NCBI RefSeq assembly: GCF_021129235.1
Contig: NZ_JAJOMA010000041.1
Coordinates: forward strand, 1 to 37,450
Length of the DNA: 37,450 bases
Direction of reading: 5' to 3'
Origin: Kineosporia mesophila
Lineage (GTDB): Bacteria > Actinomycetota > Actinomycetes > Actinomycetales > Kineosporiaceae
The position numbers and the translations under genes are program-made. The notes below the pieces were generated by a model. That model had not been told where the DNA came from and did no database searches. It saw only the letters and a program-made list of their open reading frames with translations. Below are positions 9,252 to 17,564 of the stretch, piece after piece (positions within the stretch are counted from its first letter, which is position 1; every line of letters starts with the position of its first letter).

Positions 9252-9515
9252 TCAATCCCGCGATGGCGACGCGACGTGATGCGCTCGAAATTCAGGTCCA
9301 TCGGCATCGGAGGGTATGAGATCGAACTCCCCGGCCTTGACGGCTTCGAGGAAGGCTCGCCATTCGTCGTGGGTGAAGGAGAAGGGTAGAGCCTGGCTCA
9401 TTTTCGTGTCGCCCACCTTGATGCCGACACCTCGGCTGTCGACGCGTACCTGCACGCAGTCCCGACCGCGGGCCGAGGTGCTTGCCTTCTGCCAACGGCC
9501 GTCGGTCCTGAGCAT
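9252..9515 (-). CDS. DUF397 domain-containing protein
   Basis: 87 residues with the DUF397 pattern: W-x-KAS-T-S near the N-terminus, Cys20 in DCVQVRVDSRGVGIKVGDTK, then LPFSFTHDEWRAFLEAVKAGEFDL. DUF397 proteins are common in actinomycetes and usually sit directly beside an XRE-DUF5753 regulator, with which they act in developmental or secondary-metabolism switching. Here no such partner adjoins: the gene stands alone between the radical SAM locus and the iron transporter. It may regulate, or have travelled with, the peptide locus. The start is ATG at 9515. Confidence 0.88.
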   Translation of the reverse strand: MLRTDGRWQKASTSARGRDCVQVRVDSRGVGIKVGDTKMSQALPFSFTHDEWRAFLEAVKAGEFDLIPSDADGPEFRAHHVASPSRD

Positions 9516-9540
9516 GGTGATCCTCCTGATCGGTGAAAGT

Positions 9541-9582
9541 GCAGGGGGTGGGTCCGGATCCCCGTCGGGCCCGCCCCCCTGC
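9541..9582 (-). terminator. GC-rich terminator-like hairpin
   Basis: gcagggggtgggtcc (from 9541) can pair with gggcccgcccccctgc (ending 9582) with one bulge and G-U pairs. It lies just after the stop of the iron permease gene in the minus direction, so it probably terminates the permease operon before the DUF397 gene. Confidence 0.5.
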
Positions 9583-9597
9583 CGGTGGCGCCGCTGC

Positions 9598-10635
9598 CTA
9601 ACCCTTCCTCCAGGTCAGCACCCACAACAGGTACAGCCCACCCAGCGCCGCCGTGACCAGCCCGACCGGGATCTGGAAAGGGCTGAGCAGACGCTGGGCC
9701 AGGAGGTCGCCGGCGCTGAGCAGCACCGCGCCCATCGCCATTGAGGGCAGCAGGGCGATGCCGGGGGAGTGGGCGACCTTGCGGGCCAGCTGAGGCGCGG
9801 CCATGGCCAGGAAACCGATCGGGCCGGACGTGGCCACGGCCACCCCGGCCAGAGCAACGCCCGCTGCCAGCAACAAGATTCGGACACGAGCGACCTCGAC
9901 CCCGAGACCGCTGGCGGCGTCGTCCCCCATTTCCAGCACTCGCATCGGCCCGGCCAGGGCCAGGGTGAGGGGCACCAGGACAGCGAGCACGACGAGGACC
10001 GGGGTGACATGCGGCCAGGTGATGGTGTTCAGGCTGCCGAACTGCCAGGCCTTGGCCGTCTCGGCGTCTTCCAGTGTGGCCCGGGTGATGAGGTAGTCGT
10101 TGACCGAGGAGAGCATGGCACCGACCGCGATGCCGGTGAGAATGAGGCGTTCGCCGCCCTTTCCGTGACCGGCGCTGAGGGCGTAGACGAACAGCGCGGT
10201 GGCGAAGCCGCCGGTCACGGTGCCGGTGGCGATGCTCGCGAACGACGAGGTGCCCGCCAGGAGAATGACGATCAGGCCGCCGCTGGCCGATCCGGTGGCG
10301 AAACCGACCACGTCCGGGCTGCCGAGAGGGTTGCGGCTGATGCTCTGGAACACTGCCCCGGACAGGCCGAGGGCGGCGCCGACGAGCACGGCGGCGACGG
10401 CCCGGGGCAGGCGCTGGCGCAGCACGATGAATTGGTCCATGTCGCTGCCACCGCCCATAAGGGTATGCAGCAGATCACTTCTGGTGATCTCGTAGGCGCC
10501 GGTGGCGACGGTGACGGCCACAATGATGGACGCCGTGGTCAGCAGGGCGGCGACGGTCACGGTGGAGCGGCGGTGCAGTCGGAGAGTGAAACCTCCGGGC
10601 AGCTTCAGCGCGGTGAAGCCGGGCACGGTGGTCAT
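9598..10635 (-). CDS. FecCD-type iron-siderophore ABC permease (second)
   Basis: 345 residues with about nine to ten hydrophobic segments. FecCD signatures are present: VLRQRLPRAVAAVLVGAALG, LSGAVFQSISRNPLGSPDVVG, and a C-terminal GPIGFLAMAAPQLAR followed by LLAQRLLSPFQIPVGLVTAALGG. The true start is ATG at 10635, overlapping the upstream permease stop by 4 bp (ATGA); the longer upstream frame is Arg-rich noise. It forms the membrane channel with the next permease to import ferric siderophores or haem-like chelates. It is expected to be under the iron box at 11700. Confidence 0.93.
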   Translation of the reverse strand: MTTVPGFTALKLPGGFTLRLHRRSTVTVAALLTTASIIVAVTVATGAYEITRSDLLHTLMGGGSDMDQFIVLRQRLPRAVAAVLVGAALGLSGAVFQSISRNPLGSPDVVGFATGSASGGLIVILLAGTSSFASIATGTVTGGFATALFVYALSAGHGKGGERLILTGIAVGAMLSSVNDYLITRATLEDAETAKAWQFGSLNTITWPHVTPVLVVLAVLVPLTLALAGPMRVLEMGDDAASGLGVEVARVRILLLAAGVALAGVAVATSGPIGFLAMAAPQLARKVAHSPGIALLPSMAMGAVLLSAGDLLAQRLLSPFQIPVGLVTAALGGLYLLWVLTWRKG

Positions 10636-11699
10636 GAGTTTCTCCTGGACTGCCGGAGCACGAGATGGACGAGAACGGGCGCCCCGACGAAAGCGGTGAC
10701 GATGCCGGCCTCGACCTCTCCTGGACGGGCGATCACCCGGCCCACGATGTCGGCGGCGAGAACCAGCGCGGGCCCGGCGATCAGCGAGAGGGCGAGTACC
10801 CGGCGCTGGTCGGGGCCGGTGATCAGCCGTACGGCGTGCGGTACCACCAGCCCGACGAACGCGATCGGCCCGGCCGCGGCGGTTGCGGCACCGCACAGCA
10901 GGGTGAGGACGGCGAAACAGAGGACGCGGATGTGCGCGACTTTGAGTCCCAGCGAGGAGGCCTGGTCGTCACCGAGGGCCAGGGCGTTCAGGGACGGGCC
11001 GAGCGCGAGGGCGACCAGCAGGCCGATCCCGGCAAACGGCAGAAAGGCCAGGAGGATTGACTGGTCGCGGTTGGCCAGTGATCCGACCACCCAGAAGCGG
11101 TAGGAGTCGAAGGCGTCTTCGTCGAACATCGTGATGATGCCGGTGCAGGCGCTCAGGCACGCCGACAGGGCGACACCCGCCAGCAGGAGCCGGGTCTGGC
11201 TGTTGCCCGCTGTTGTCGGATGGCCGAGTTGCCCGCAGGCCCGCTGATTCACCGCCCAGACCAGCGTGGACGCGAGAGCCGCTCCGGCGCAGGCGAACCA
11301 GACGTAACCGGTGAATGACGTGGCCCCGAACCCGGCGATCGCCACGACCACCGCGAAGGCCGCGCCGGCGTTCACCCCGAGGATGCCGGGCTCGGCCAGC
11401 GGGTTGCGGGTGAGCGCCTGCATCACGGCCCCGGCCACGCCGAGACAGGCCCCGACGGTGAGGGCGAGCACCGTGCGCGGCATGCGCAGCTGCCAGATGA
11501 TGACCGACTCCGTGCTCCGGTCACGGTGCAGGAGCCCGTCCCAGACATCGGCCATCGGGATGGGGCGTGAGCCGACGGCGACGCTGGTCATGACCAGGAT
11601 CACGATCAGGCCCAGCCCGAGCACGGCGGCGAGGGGACTGAGGACGCGTCCGGCCCCCTGCGAGGTAGTTAGAGTCCCGTACGATCTTGTGGTCGGCAC
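10632..11699 (-). CDS. FecCD-type iron-siderophore ABC permease (first)
   Basis: 355 residues. FecCD hallmarks are IIWQLRMPRTVLALTVGACLG, VAGAVMQALTRNPLAEPGILG and GPIAFVGLVVPHAVRLITGPD, with multiple transmembrane helices. The first helix begins near residue 20, so the start must lie upstream of that. The only visible candidate is GTG at 11699, which has no Shine-Dalgarno and directly abuts the iron box. TAGGCT lies 7 nt upstream, so a leaderless transcript is likely. It pairs with the downstream permease, with the binding protein and ATPase encoded divergently. Confidence 0.92.
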   Translation of the reverse strand: MPTTRSYGTLTTSQGAGRVLSPLAAVLGLGLIVILVMTSVAVGSRPIPMADVWDGLLHRDRSTESVIIWQLRMPRTVLALTVGACLGVAGAVMQALTRNPLAEPGILGVNAGAAFAVVVAIAGFGATSFTGYVWFACAGAALASTLVWAVNQRACGQLGHPTTAGNSQTRLLLAGVALSACLSACTGIITMFDEDAFDSYRFWVVGSLANRDQSILLAFLPFAGIGLLVALALGPSLNALALGDDQASSLGLKVAHIRVLCFAVLTLLCGAATAAAGPIAFVGLVVPHAVRLITGPDQRRVLALSLIAGPALVLAADIVGRVIARPGEVEAGIVTAFVGAPVLVHLVLRQSRRNS

Positions 11700-11718
11700 T
11701 TAGGTAAGCCTAGGCTAA
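11700..11718. promoter_or_regulatory. IdeR/DmdR iron box and overlapping divergent promoters
   Basis: ttaggtaagcctaggctaa matches the actinomycete iron-box consensus (TTAGGTTAGGCTAACCTAA) at 15 of 19 positions and contains the perfect palindrome agcctaggct (11707-11716). It fills the 24-bp gap between the GTG starts at 11699 and 11724. TAGGCT occurs on both strands, 7 nt before each GTG, so the same palindrome may hold both -10 elements. Iron-loaded repressor bound here should silence both operons. Confidence 0.85.
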
Positions 11719-11723
11719 CTTCC

Positions 11724-12755
11724 GTGAACATCCGAACCCCCCTCCGGCCGTTTGTGGCCGTGAGCTGCGTCATCTCCGCCGCACTGGTGCTCAGCGCCTG
11801 CGGTGGAGGCTCGTCCGAGTCCTCTGCGCCCGCCTCGGCCGCAACCCAGAAGAGCGAATACGTCACCCCGCGCACCATGCCCGAAGGCAAGGGCAGTAAC
11901 GCCGCGGACGGTGATTTCCCTCGCACCGTCGTGCATTTCCAGGGTAAGAGCACGCTGGAAGCCGAACCCGAGAAGATCGTCGTGATCTCCACCGGTCAGG
12001 CCGACGCTCTGCTCACGCTCGGGGTGGTGCCGGTCGGTTCCACCGCCGGTGACGGCGCCGACATGATCCCGGCGTACCTGACCGAGGCATTCCCCGACGA
12101 CGCCGACGACCTGGCCGCAGTGACGTCGGTGGGCGACCGGTTCGCCCCCGACCTGGAGTCGGTGGCCAACCTCAAGCCCGACTTGATCCTGATGAACACG
12201 GCCGGCAAGGATGCCGCCGCGATGTACAAGAGCCTCAGCGAGATCGCGCCCACGGTTGCCACCCAGGGCACCGGCCTGTACTGGAAGCAGGACTTCCTGC
12301 TGCTGGGCGACGCGATCGGCAAGCGTGAGCAGGCCGAGAAGTGGCTGGACGACTACCAGACCGAGGCCGCCGACTTCGGGAAGGGGCTCCCGGACCCGGG
12401 GAACGTCTCCTTCCTGCGGCAGAACGAAGACCGCACGCGGGTGTTCGGCGTCGCCTCGTTCAGTGGCTCGGTCGCCGAGGACATCGGCCTGCCGCGCCCG
12501 GAGAGCCAGAGCTTCACCGACGAGACCTCGCAGGACATCAGCTCCGAGCAGCTCGACCTGGCCGACGGCGACCACCTGTTCTACGGCGTGCAGGGCGGCG
12601 ACGCGACCAAGCTGACCGGCCTTCCGCTGTGGGACTCGCTCGCCGTGGTGCAGGCCGGGAAGGCCGTCGCGGTCGACGACGACACGTTTTACCTCAACAC
12701 CGGCCCGACCGCCGCACGGGGGATCCTGTCCACGCTCGAGAAGACCCTCGGGTGA
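11724..12755 (+). CDS. iron-siderophore ABC transporter binding lipoprotein
   Basis: 343 residues. The signal peptide has a lipobox LSAC (Cys at ~26), then a Ser/Ala-rich linker. The FhuD/FepB-like body has KIVVISTGQADALLTLGVVPVG (~84-105), SLADLKPDLIL-like NLKPDLILMN, and the second lobe ending LAVVQAGKAVAVDDDTFYLNTGPTAARGIL. It is anchored to the outer face of the membrane and delivers ferric siderophore to the divergent permeases. The GTG at 11724 has no Shine-Dalgarno and is probably leaderless. The last codons overlap the ATPase start (GTGA). Confidence 0.93.
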   Translation: MNIRTPLRPFVAVSCVISAALVLSACGGGSSESSAPASAATQKSEYVTPRTMPEGKGSNAADGDFPRTVVHFQGKSTLEAEPEKIVVISTGQADALLTLGVVPVGSTAGDGADMIPAYLTEAFPDDADDLAAVTSVGDRFAPDLESVANLKPDLILMNTAGKDAAAMYKSLSEIAPTVATQGTGLYWKQDFLLLGDAIGKREQAEKWLDDYQTEAADFGKGLPDPGNVSFLRQNEDRTRVFGVASFSGSVAEDIGLPRPESQSFTDETSQDISSEQLDLADGDHLFYGVQGGDATKLTGLPLWDSLAVVQAGKAVAVDDDTFYLNTGPTAARGILSTLEKTLG

Positions 12756-13564
12756 GTCGTTCCCAGGGCGGGCCGAGGCTGGTGGTGGAAGCCGCCGGCC
12801 TCGGCTACTCCGCGGACCGGATGATCTGCGTGGGCCTGGACGTGGCGATCCCGGACGGCGAGATCACGGTCATCGTCGGCCCGAACGCCTGCGGTAAGTC
12901 GACCCTGCTGCGGGCCCTGGCCCGGCTCCTGAAACCCCATACCGGTCAGGTGCTCCTGGACGGCCGGTCGATCTCGGCCTACGGCGCCAAGGAACTCGCC
13001 CGTCAGGTCGGCCTGCTGCCGCAGACCTCCATCGCGCCCGACGGCATCACGGTGGCGGATCTGGTGGGCAGAGGACGATTCCCGCACCAGAGTCTGCTGC
13101 ACCAGTGGTCGTCGGCGGACGACGCGGCGGTACGGTCGGCGATGGAGCGCACCTCGGTCACGGAACTGGCGGCCCGCGGGGTGGACGAGCTGTCCGGTGG
13201 TCAGCGGCAGCGGGTCTGGGTGGCCATGGCACTGGCCCAGCAGACCCCGGTGCTGCTGCTCGACGAGCCCACGACCTTTCTCGACATCGCCCATCAGGTC
13301 GAGGTTCTCGAACTGTGCCGGGAACTGAACCAGGCCGAGGGCAAGACGATCGTGGCGGTGCTGCACGACCTGAACCAGGCCTGCCGCTACGCCGATCACA
13401 TCATCGCGATGAAGGACGGCGCGATCGTGGCCCAGGGCCGCCCCGCCGACGTGATCACGGCCGAGGTGGTCGAGGCGGTGTTCGGGCTAAAGTGCCTGAT
13501 CATCGACGACCCGGTGACCGGCACACCTCTCACTGTGCCGCTGGTCGGCGTCCACCGGAAGTAG
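12752..13564 (+). CDS. iron-siderophore ABC transporter ATPase
   Basis: 270 residues, FepC/FecE type. Walker A GPNACGKST at 43-51, a Q-loop in VGLLPQTS, signature LSGGQRQRVWVAMALA, Walker B VLLLDEPTTFLDIAHQVEVL and the switch histidine in VAVLHDLNQACRYADHI are all intact. The GTG start at 12752 overlaps the binding-protein stop by 4 bp; the frame is open far upstream but only as an alternative reading of that gene. It powers the FecCD permeases encoded on the opposite strand. Confidence 0.95.
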   Translation: MSRSQGGPRLVVEAAGLGYSADRMICVGLDVAIPDGEITVIVGPNACGKSTLLRALARLLKPHTGQVLLDGRSISAYGAKELARQVGLLPQTSIAPDGITVADLVGRGRFPHQSLLHQWSSADDAAVRSAMERTSVTELAARGVDELSGGQRQRVWVAMALAQQTPVLLLDEPTTFLDIAHQVEVLELCRELNQAEGKTIVAVLHDLNQACRYADHIIAMKDGAIVAQGRPADVITAEVVEAVFGLKCLIIDDPVTGTPLTVPLVGVHRK

Positions 13565-13581
13565 TTGGGTAGCCTGACGGC

Positions 13582-14094
13582 ATGCGGTCCGAGGAAGTAA
13601 CGCAGCCGGGAGACGATGTCCTGAGCGAAGCGGTGGTCGCGGTGGCCGTGCTCAGCCGTAGCCTGGAACGGGCTCTTTCGGATCTGACCCTGCCCCAGTT
13701 CCGGATCCTGGCCCTGATCGAGTCGCAGCCGCAGCGGGCGGCCCTGCTGGCCGACCGCTCGGAGGTCACCCGCGCCTCGCTGAGTAGCATCGTGCTCGTG
13801 CTGGAGCGGCGTGGCCTGGTGGTGCGCGAGAGCGTGTTCGGCGACAAGCGCGGCGTGCTCCTCGCCCTGACCGACGAGGGCCGCACCGTGCTCGAGGAGT
13901 CCCGGCAGGTGCTCAACGACCGCATGCTGGCCTTCCTCTCCCGGTTCCCGGCCGCCGAGCAGCAGGCCGTGCTGGAGGGCCTGACGCTGATCGTCGGTTC
14001 CACGGGCAAGGGATATTCGGCCCGCGCGACGCACGAGGCCATGCGGGCGCAGCGCGACGCGGGTCTCCCCACCGTCGACGCCCACCCGGCCTGA
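13582..14094 (+). CDS. MarR family transcriptional regulator
   Basis: 170 residues. The winged-helix core covers ~40-110, with LTLPQFRILALIE, a recognition region TRASLSSIVLVLERRGLVVRE and a wing FGDKRGVLLALTDEGRTVLEE. Helices flanking it should form the dimer interface. It starts 17 bp after the iron ATPase and could share its transcript. Its TGA directly abuts the TGA of the convergent ATP-grasp operon (tgatca, no gap), so it also borders that cluster. A MarR-like operator motif (TTAGTTCACTAA, 19087-19098) lies upstream of the first gene of that operon, so it may be the cluster regulator. Confidence 0.92.
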   Translation: MRSEEVTQPGDDVLSEAVVAVAVLSRSLERALSDLTLPQFRILALIESQPQRAALLADRSEVTRASLSSIVLVLERRGLVVRESVFGDKRGVLLALTDEGRTVLEESRQVLNDRMLAFLSRFPAAEQQAVLEGLTLIVGSTGKGYSARATHEAMRAQRDAGLPTVDAHPA

Positions 14095-15324
14095 TCACGA
14101 AAGTTCTTGGGAACTCCCCGATCGGGCCTGCGCCCACAGCCAGGCGGCGGCCTCGGACAGGTGCTGTTCCACCTCGGCCACGTTCCGGCCGGACACGACC
14201 ACCCGGCCGACCCGGGTGTTGGTGTCCTCGAACGAGGTCATCGTCGATCCCGGCCGCAGCTTGTACTCGGCATGGACCACTCCGGGACGACGGGCGAGGT
14301 CGTCGAGACCGGGCAGGGACACGATCCGGCCGGGCGGGGCGAGCAGATCGAGGTTGCCGAAGGCGGCGTCCTCGCGGACGACCGCGGCCCCGGCACCGGT
14401 CGGGAGGCCGAGGACGGCGGCCGCCCACTCCTCGTGCAGGTCGACGCCGGTCGCGAGACGGATCATCTCGTCGATGCGCTTACCGGCGACCCGGCCCCCG
14501 CACTCGCCGAACACCAGCTGCCCGTCCGGCCGCTGGAACGCCTCCAGGTGGAACACCCCGGTGGTGTGCTCCATCGCCGTCAGTGAACGTGAGACGAGTT
14601 GCTGGGCAGCCTGATACAGCCCGGGCTCGTCGGCGGGACGCAGCAGGACCGAACCGTTCATCCCGCCGGCCGGGACATCGATCATGTTGGACAGGTACCG
14701 CGAGACGGTCAGCAGGACGACGCGACCCTCCCTGACCACGCCGTCCAGATGATGCTCGACCCCGTCGACGAACGCCTCGACCGTCCACGGGCCCGGGCGG
14801 GCCCGGCCGGCCCAGTGGGTGAGCGCGTCGTCGTCGGCCAGCCGCACCGTCTCCCGGGCGCCGGCCCCGTGCGGGGGCTTGACCACCACCGGAGGTCCGC
14901 CGACGGCCTTGACCGCGGCGGTCGCCTCCTGCTCGTCGGCGGCGGTCGTGTTCGCCGCCACCAGCACGCGGGCCCGGCGGACGACTCTCTTCTGCACGAT
15001 CTTGTCCCGCAGGCGGACGGCGGTGCTAACCGGTAGCACCGAGGTGGTGCCGGCCAGCGTGCCGATCACCGAGGCGGCCACCAGCCCGTACTCGAGAGCG
15101 CTGGTTACGACGTCGAACTCGGTCAGGTCGATGCCGTGCCGCCCCAGCCCCAGTAGGACGTCCTCTACGTCGGCGGGATCGTGCACCGGTACGGCCCGGA
15201 TCCCGGGCGGGAGGCCGGCGGCGTGCTTCACCGAAGCCACGCAGGTGATCTCGGCGCCGGCCCGCAGCAGGGACCGGACGGCACCGTCGGGCTTGGCCCC
15301 GATCAGTAGGACGGAGGACGGCAT
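14095..15324 (-). CDS. ATP-grasp ligase (second of the cluster)
   Basis: 409 residues. The N-terminal Rossmann-like domain (SSVLLIGAKPDGAV) is followed by the ATP-grasp fold: PPVVVKPPHGAGARETVRL (lysine and glycine-rich loop, ~148-166), WTVEAFVDGVEHHLDGVV, and metal-binding LVFGECGGRVAGKRIDEMIRLATGVDL. The usual ExNxR is replaced by E-C-G-G-R. It resembles carboxylate-amine ligases (L-amino-acid ligase/BacD or carnosine-synthase type) that join amino acids or small acids through acyl phosphates. It is the last gene of a five-gene operon, 25 bp after the unknown protein gene. Confidence 0.88.
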   Translation of the reverse strand: MPSSVLLIGAKPDGAVRSLLRAGAEITCVASVKHAAGLPPGIRAVPVHDPADVEDVLLGLGRHGIDLTEFDVVTSALEYGLVAASVIGTLAGTTSVLPVSTAVRLRDKIVQKRVVRRARVLVAANTTAADEQEATAAVKAVGGPPVVVKPPHGAGARETVRLADDDALTHWAGRARPGPWTVEAFVDGVEHHLDGVVREGRVVLLTVSRYLSNMIDVPAGGMNGSVLLRPADEPGLYQAAQQLVSRSLTAMEHTTGVFHLEAFQRPDGQLVFGECGGRVAGKRIDEMIRLATGVDLHEEWAAAVLGLPTGAGAAVVREDAAFGNLDLLAPPGRIVSLPGLDDLARRPGVVHAEYKLRPGSTMTSFEDTNTRVGRVVVSGRNVAEVEQHLSEAAAWLWAQARSGSSQELS

Positions 15325-15349
15325 CGCATCTCCTTCAGAGGGGGCCTGC

Positions 15350-16342
15350 TCATCGCGGGGTCATGAAGGCACCGTGCTCGGCGACGGCCAGGCCCTGCGA
15401 GTAGGGGATCCCGGCGGTGACCAGCTGGGCCAGCAGAGCAGGCGCGGGGTGGACTGGCGGCTGATCGAGGACATCGGGCACGGTCACCGGTCGTGGGGCG
15501 CCCAGCGTGGCCGGGGCCTGGGGCCGGAGCCGGTCGAGACGGGCTTCGATGTCGGGCCAGTAGGCGGCCATCTTGCCGCCCCCGAGCACCTCGGTCTCGC
15601 CCAGCAGAGCCAGCAGGGCCTGGTTGCTGGTGTTGTCCAGGACGTGGGCGTCGGCCGGGGGGCAGGGCACCAGGCGTCCGGAGTCGTCGACGCGCCGTCC
15701 CTCGGCCCCGGTGAGCAGGGCCTGGAGCCAGCGCCCGACAGCAGTGGCGGTGCCGGACTGCTCGCGGGCGAAGCGGACCAGCCAGTTCAGCGGCAGGTAG
15801 GTGACGGCGCCGGGAGCGGCCAGGCCGGCCGCTCGCTCGACCGCCGACATGATGAGCATGTACGAGGCGGACAGGTCGGCGCCGGACAGGGCCAGCTCTG
15901 CGGCCTCCCCGTCCGCACCCCGTACGCCCTCGGGGATCTCGCCGAGGCGGGGCCGGCTCCCGACGATCACGTGCTTGAGTTTCTTGCTGCGGGTGAACTG
16001 CCGGCTGCAGTGCAAGGTGCCATCGGCGCCCATGTACCACCAGGCGTAGGGGCGCCACCCCAGGTCGGAGAAGTTCACGTGGGTCAGGACGATCCGCACG
16101 TGGTGCAGATGCGGCAGCCCGGCCTGCCGGGAGGCCGCGAACCAGCCGACCCGGACCCGGGGGAAGAACACGTTGGGGCTGGCGTGGGGCAGGGTCACGA
16201 GGCTCCGCGACGCGTGCTGCCAGCGATCCAGCGAACCGTCGTCCAGGCCGAGCGAGGCCAGGGCCCGGGGGGAGCCGCCCGCCCGCAGCAGGCGTCCGCG
16301 TTCCCGGCGCACGAAGGCGGCGAGATCGGGGTCAGGCGACAC
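15350..16342 (-). CDS. unrecognised protein of the ATP-grasp cluster
   Basis: 330 residues, soluble, no signal peptide. I do not recognise the family. Visible features: a basic N-terminal helix, HASPNVFFPRVRVGWF, HVRIVLTHVNFSDLGWRPY, WWYMGADGTLHCSRQFTRSK (aromatic and His-rich, ~100-125), an Ala-rich helical middle with a two-Cys region (CPPADAHVLDNTSNQAL), and a Pro-rich C-terminus. The conserved-looking His and Trp clusters suggest an enzyme rather than a scaffold, but no catalytic motif is identifiable. I chose GTG at 16342 because GGGAGAGGG lies 6 nt upstream; it overlaps the MFS stop by 11 bp. Position implies a biosynthetic step. Confidence 0.75.
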   Translation of the reverse strand: MSPDPDLAAFVRRERGRLLRAGGSPRALASLGLDDGSLDRWQHASRSLVTLPHASPNVFFPRVRVGWFAASRQAGLPHLHHVRIVLTHVNFSDLGWRPYAWWYMGADGTLHCSRQFTRSKKLKHVIVGSRPRLGEIPEGVRGADGEAAELALSGADLSASYMLIMSAVERAAGLAAPGAVTYLPLNWLVRFAREQSGTATAVGRWLQALLTGAEGRRVDDSGRLVPCPPADAHVLDNTSNQALLALLGETEVLGGGKMAAYWPDIEARLDRLRPQAPATLGAPRPVTVPDVLDQPPVHPAPALLAQLVTAGIPYSQGLAVAEHGAFMTPR

Positions 16343-17564
16343 GGACGGCCCTCTCCCGGGCCGCGAGACTCGCGCCCCACCAGAGAACAGAGAACACCAG
16401 CAGCACCGCACCCAGCACGACCCAGGCGGTGTCGAGACCGCGGGCGTCCACCACCCAGCCGGCCAGCAGCGAGAAGCCGGCCTTGGCGGCCCCGGCCACC
16501 GAGTTCCGGAGCGTCGTGAACTTTCCGACCTCCTCCGGACGGGGCGCCTGGTTGGTCAGCACCTGCATACAGATGACGTGGGCGGTCAGCACCATCGACA
16601 CCGGCAGCATGAGCAGGAGCACCATTGCGGCCGAGTGCACCGGGGCGAGCACCAGGCACAGCACCCCGCCCAGGAGCAGGGCATGGCGCAGCACCGCCGG
16701 CATCGGCACCCGCTCGGACGAGACCAGGAGCCCCGCGGCGAAACCCCCCACGGTGGCGACCATCGACAGCGCGGAGTAGTAGGCACCCCGGCCCGGCGCC
16801 AGGGTGGCGGCGAGCGGGACCATGAGAGTCGAGATGAACGGCAGAGCGCCGCTGCTCGGCACCGAGAAGGCCAGAACCGTGCGTGGGCCGACCATCACGT
16901 CGGCGTCGTCGGTGGGCTGCGGTTTCTTCCGGGGCCGGGCCCCCCGCGCGGCCTGGCCGGACGTCTGGTCGTCGGCCGGGTGCCCGGGGGCGAGACTACG
17001 GCGGACGGCGATGATGCTGAGCGCGTACAACCCGGCGGTCAGGCCGAAACACCAGGCGGGACCGGCGACATCCAGCAGGATCCCGGCCACCGCGCCACCG
17101 GCGAGCCCACCGGCCAGTCCCAGGGAGGTACCCCGGCTGACCAGCGCCCGGGCCTCGGCGGCGTCGAAACGCTCGCGCACGAACCGGCCCACGTAAGCCT
17201 TGTTAAGCATCTTGACCAGGCTCAGACTGCACTGGACCGCGAGAAAACAGCCGACCATGGCCGGGACCGGTGCGCCCGCCAGCCAGACGACCGTGAGTAG
17301 CAGCGAACCGATCAGCAGCACCCGGTTGGTCAGACCCAGGAGCCGGGAGGCGTGGCCCCGGTCGGCGTAGCGGCGGAAGACCAGGCCGGCCAGCACCGCC
17401 GGCACGTACGCGGTCGCGTTCACCACCCCGACCAGGGTGGCGTTACCGGTCAGGCGGTAGGTGACCCAGTACATGCCGAGCGTCTGGACGATCTCGGCCA
17501 TCGAGGTGACCGAGAAGAACACCAGCAGCCAATGGCCACCCGGCCGGACCCAGTTCCGTATCAC
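16332..17564 (-). CDS. MFS transporter, probable product exporter
   Basis: 410 residues, about 12 hydrophobic segments, divided by a charged cytoplasmic loop (GHPADDQTSGQAARGARPRKK) in the middle. The N-half has VVNATAYVPAVLAGLVFRRYADR, a motif-A-like loop after TM2, typical of drug or metabolite exporters of the MFS_3/EntS type. GTG at 17564 overlaps the ATP-grasp stop by 4 bp (GTGA); the longer frame upstream is only a shadow of that gene. It lies between the two ligase genes, so it most likely exports the cluster product or confers self-resistance. Confidence 0.88.
   Translation of the reverse strand: MIRNWVRPGGHWLLVFFSVTSMAEIVQTLGMYWVTYRLTGNATLVGVVNATAYVPAVLAGLVFRRYADRGHASRLLGLTNRVLLIGSLLLTVVWLAGAPVPAMVGCFLAVQCSLSLVKMLNKAYVGRFVRERFDAAEARALVSRGTSLGLAGGLAGGAVAGILLDVAGPAWCFGLTAGLYALSIIAVRRSLAPGHPADDQTSGQAARGARPRKKPQPTDDADVMVGPRTVLAFSVPSSGALPFISTLMVPLAATLAPGRGAYYSALSMVATVGGFAAGLLVSSERVPMPAVLRHALLLGGVLCLVLAPVHSAAMVLLLMLPVSMVLTAHVICMQVLTNQAPRPEEVGKFTTLRNSVAGAAKAGFSLLAGWVVDARGLDTAWVVLGAVLLVFSVLWWGASLAARERAVRVA

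Noticed and set aside
9769-11103. Long forward ORF opposite the FecCD permeases
   Set aside because: Shadow of two clear permease genes; Gly/Glu/Asp/Arg-rich antisense composition.
14819-16519. 566-codon forward ORF across the ATP-grasp operon
   Set aside because: Antisense shadow with low-complexity composition and no recognisable domain.
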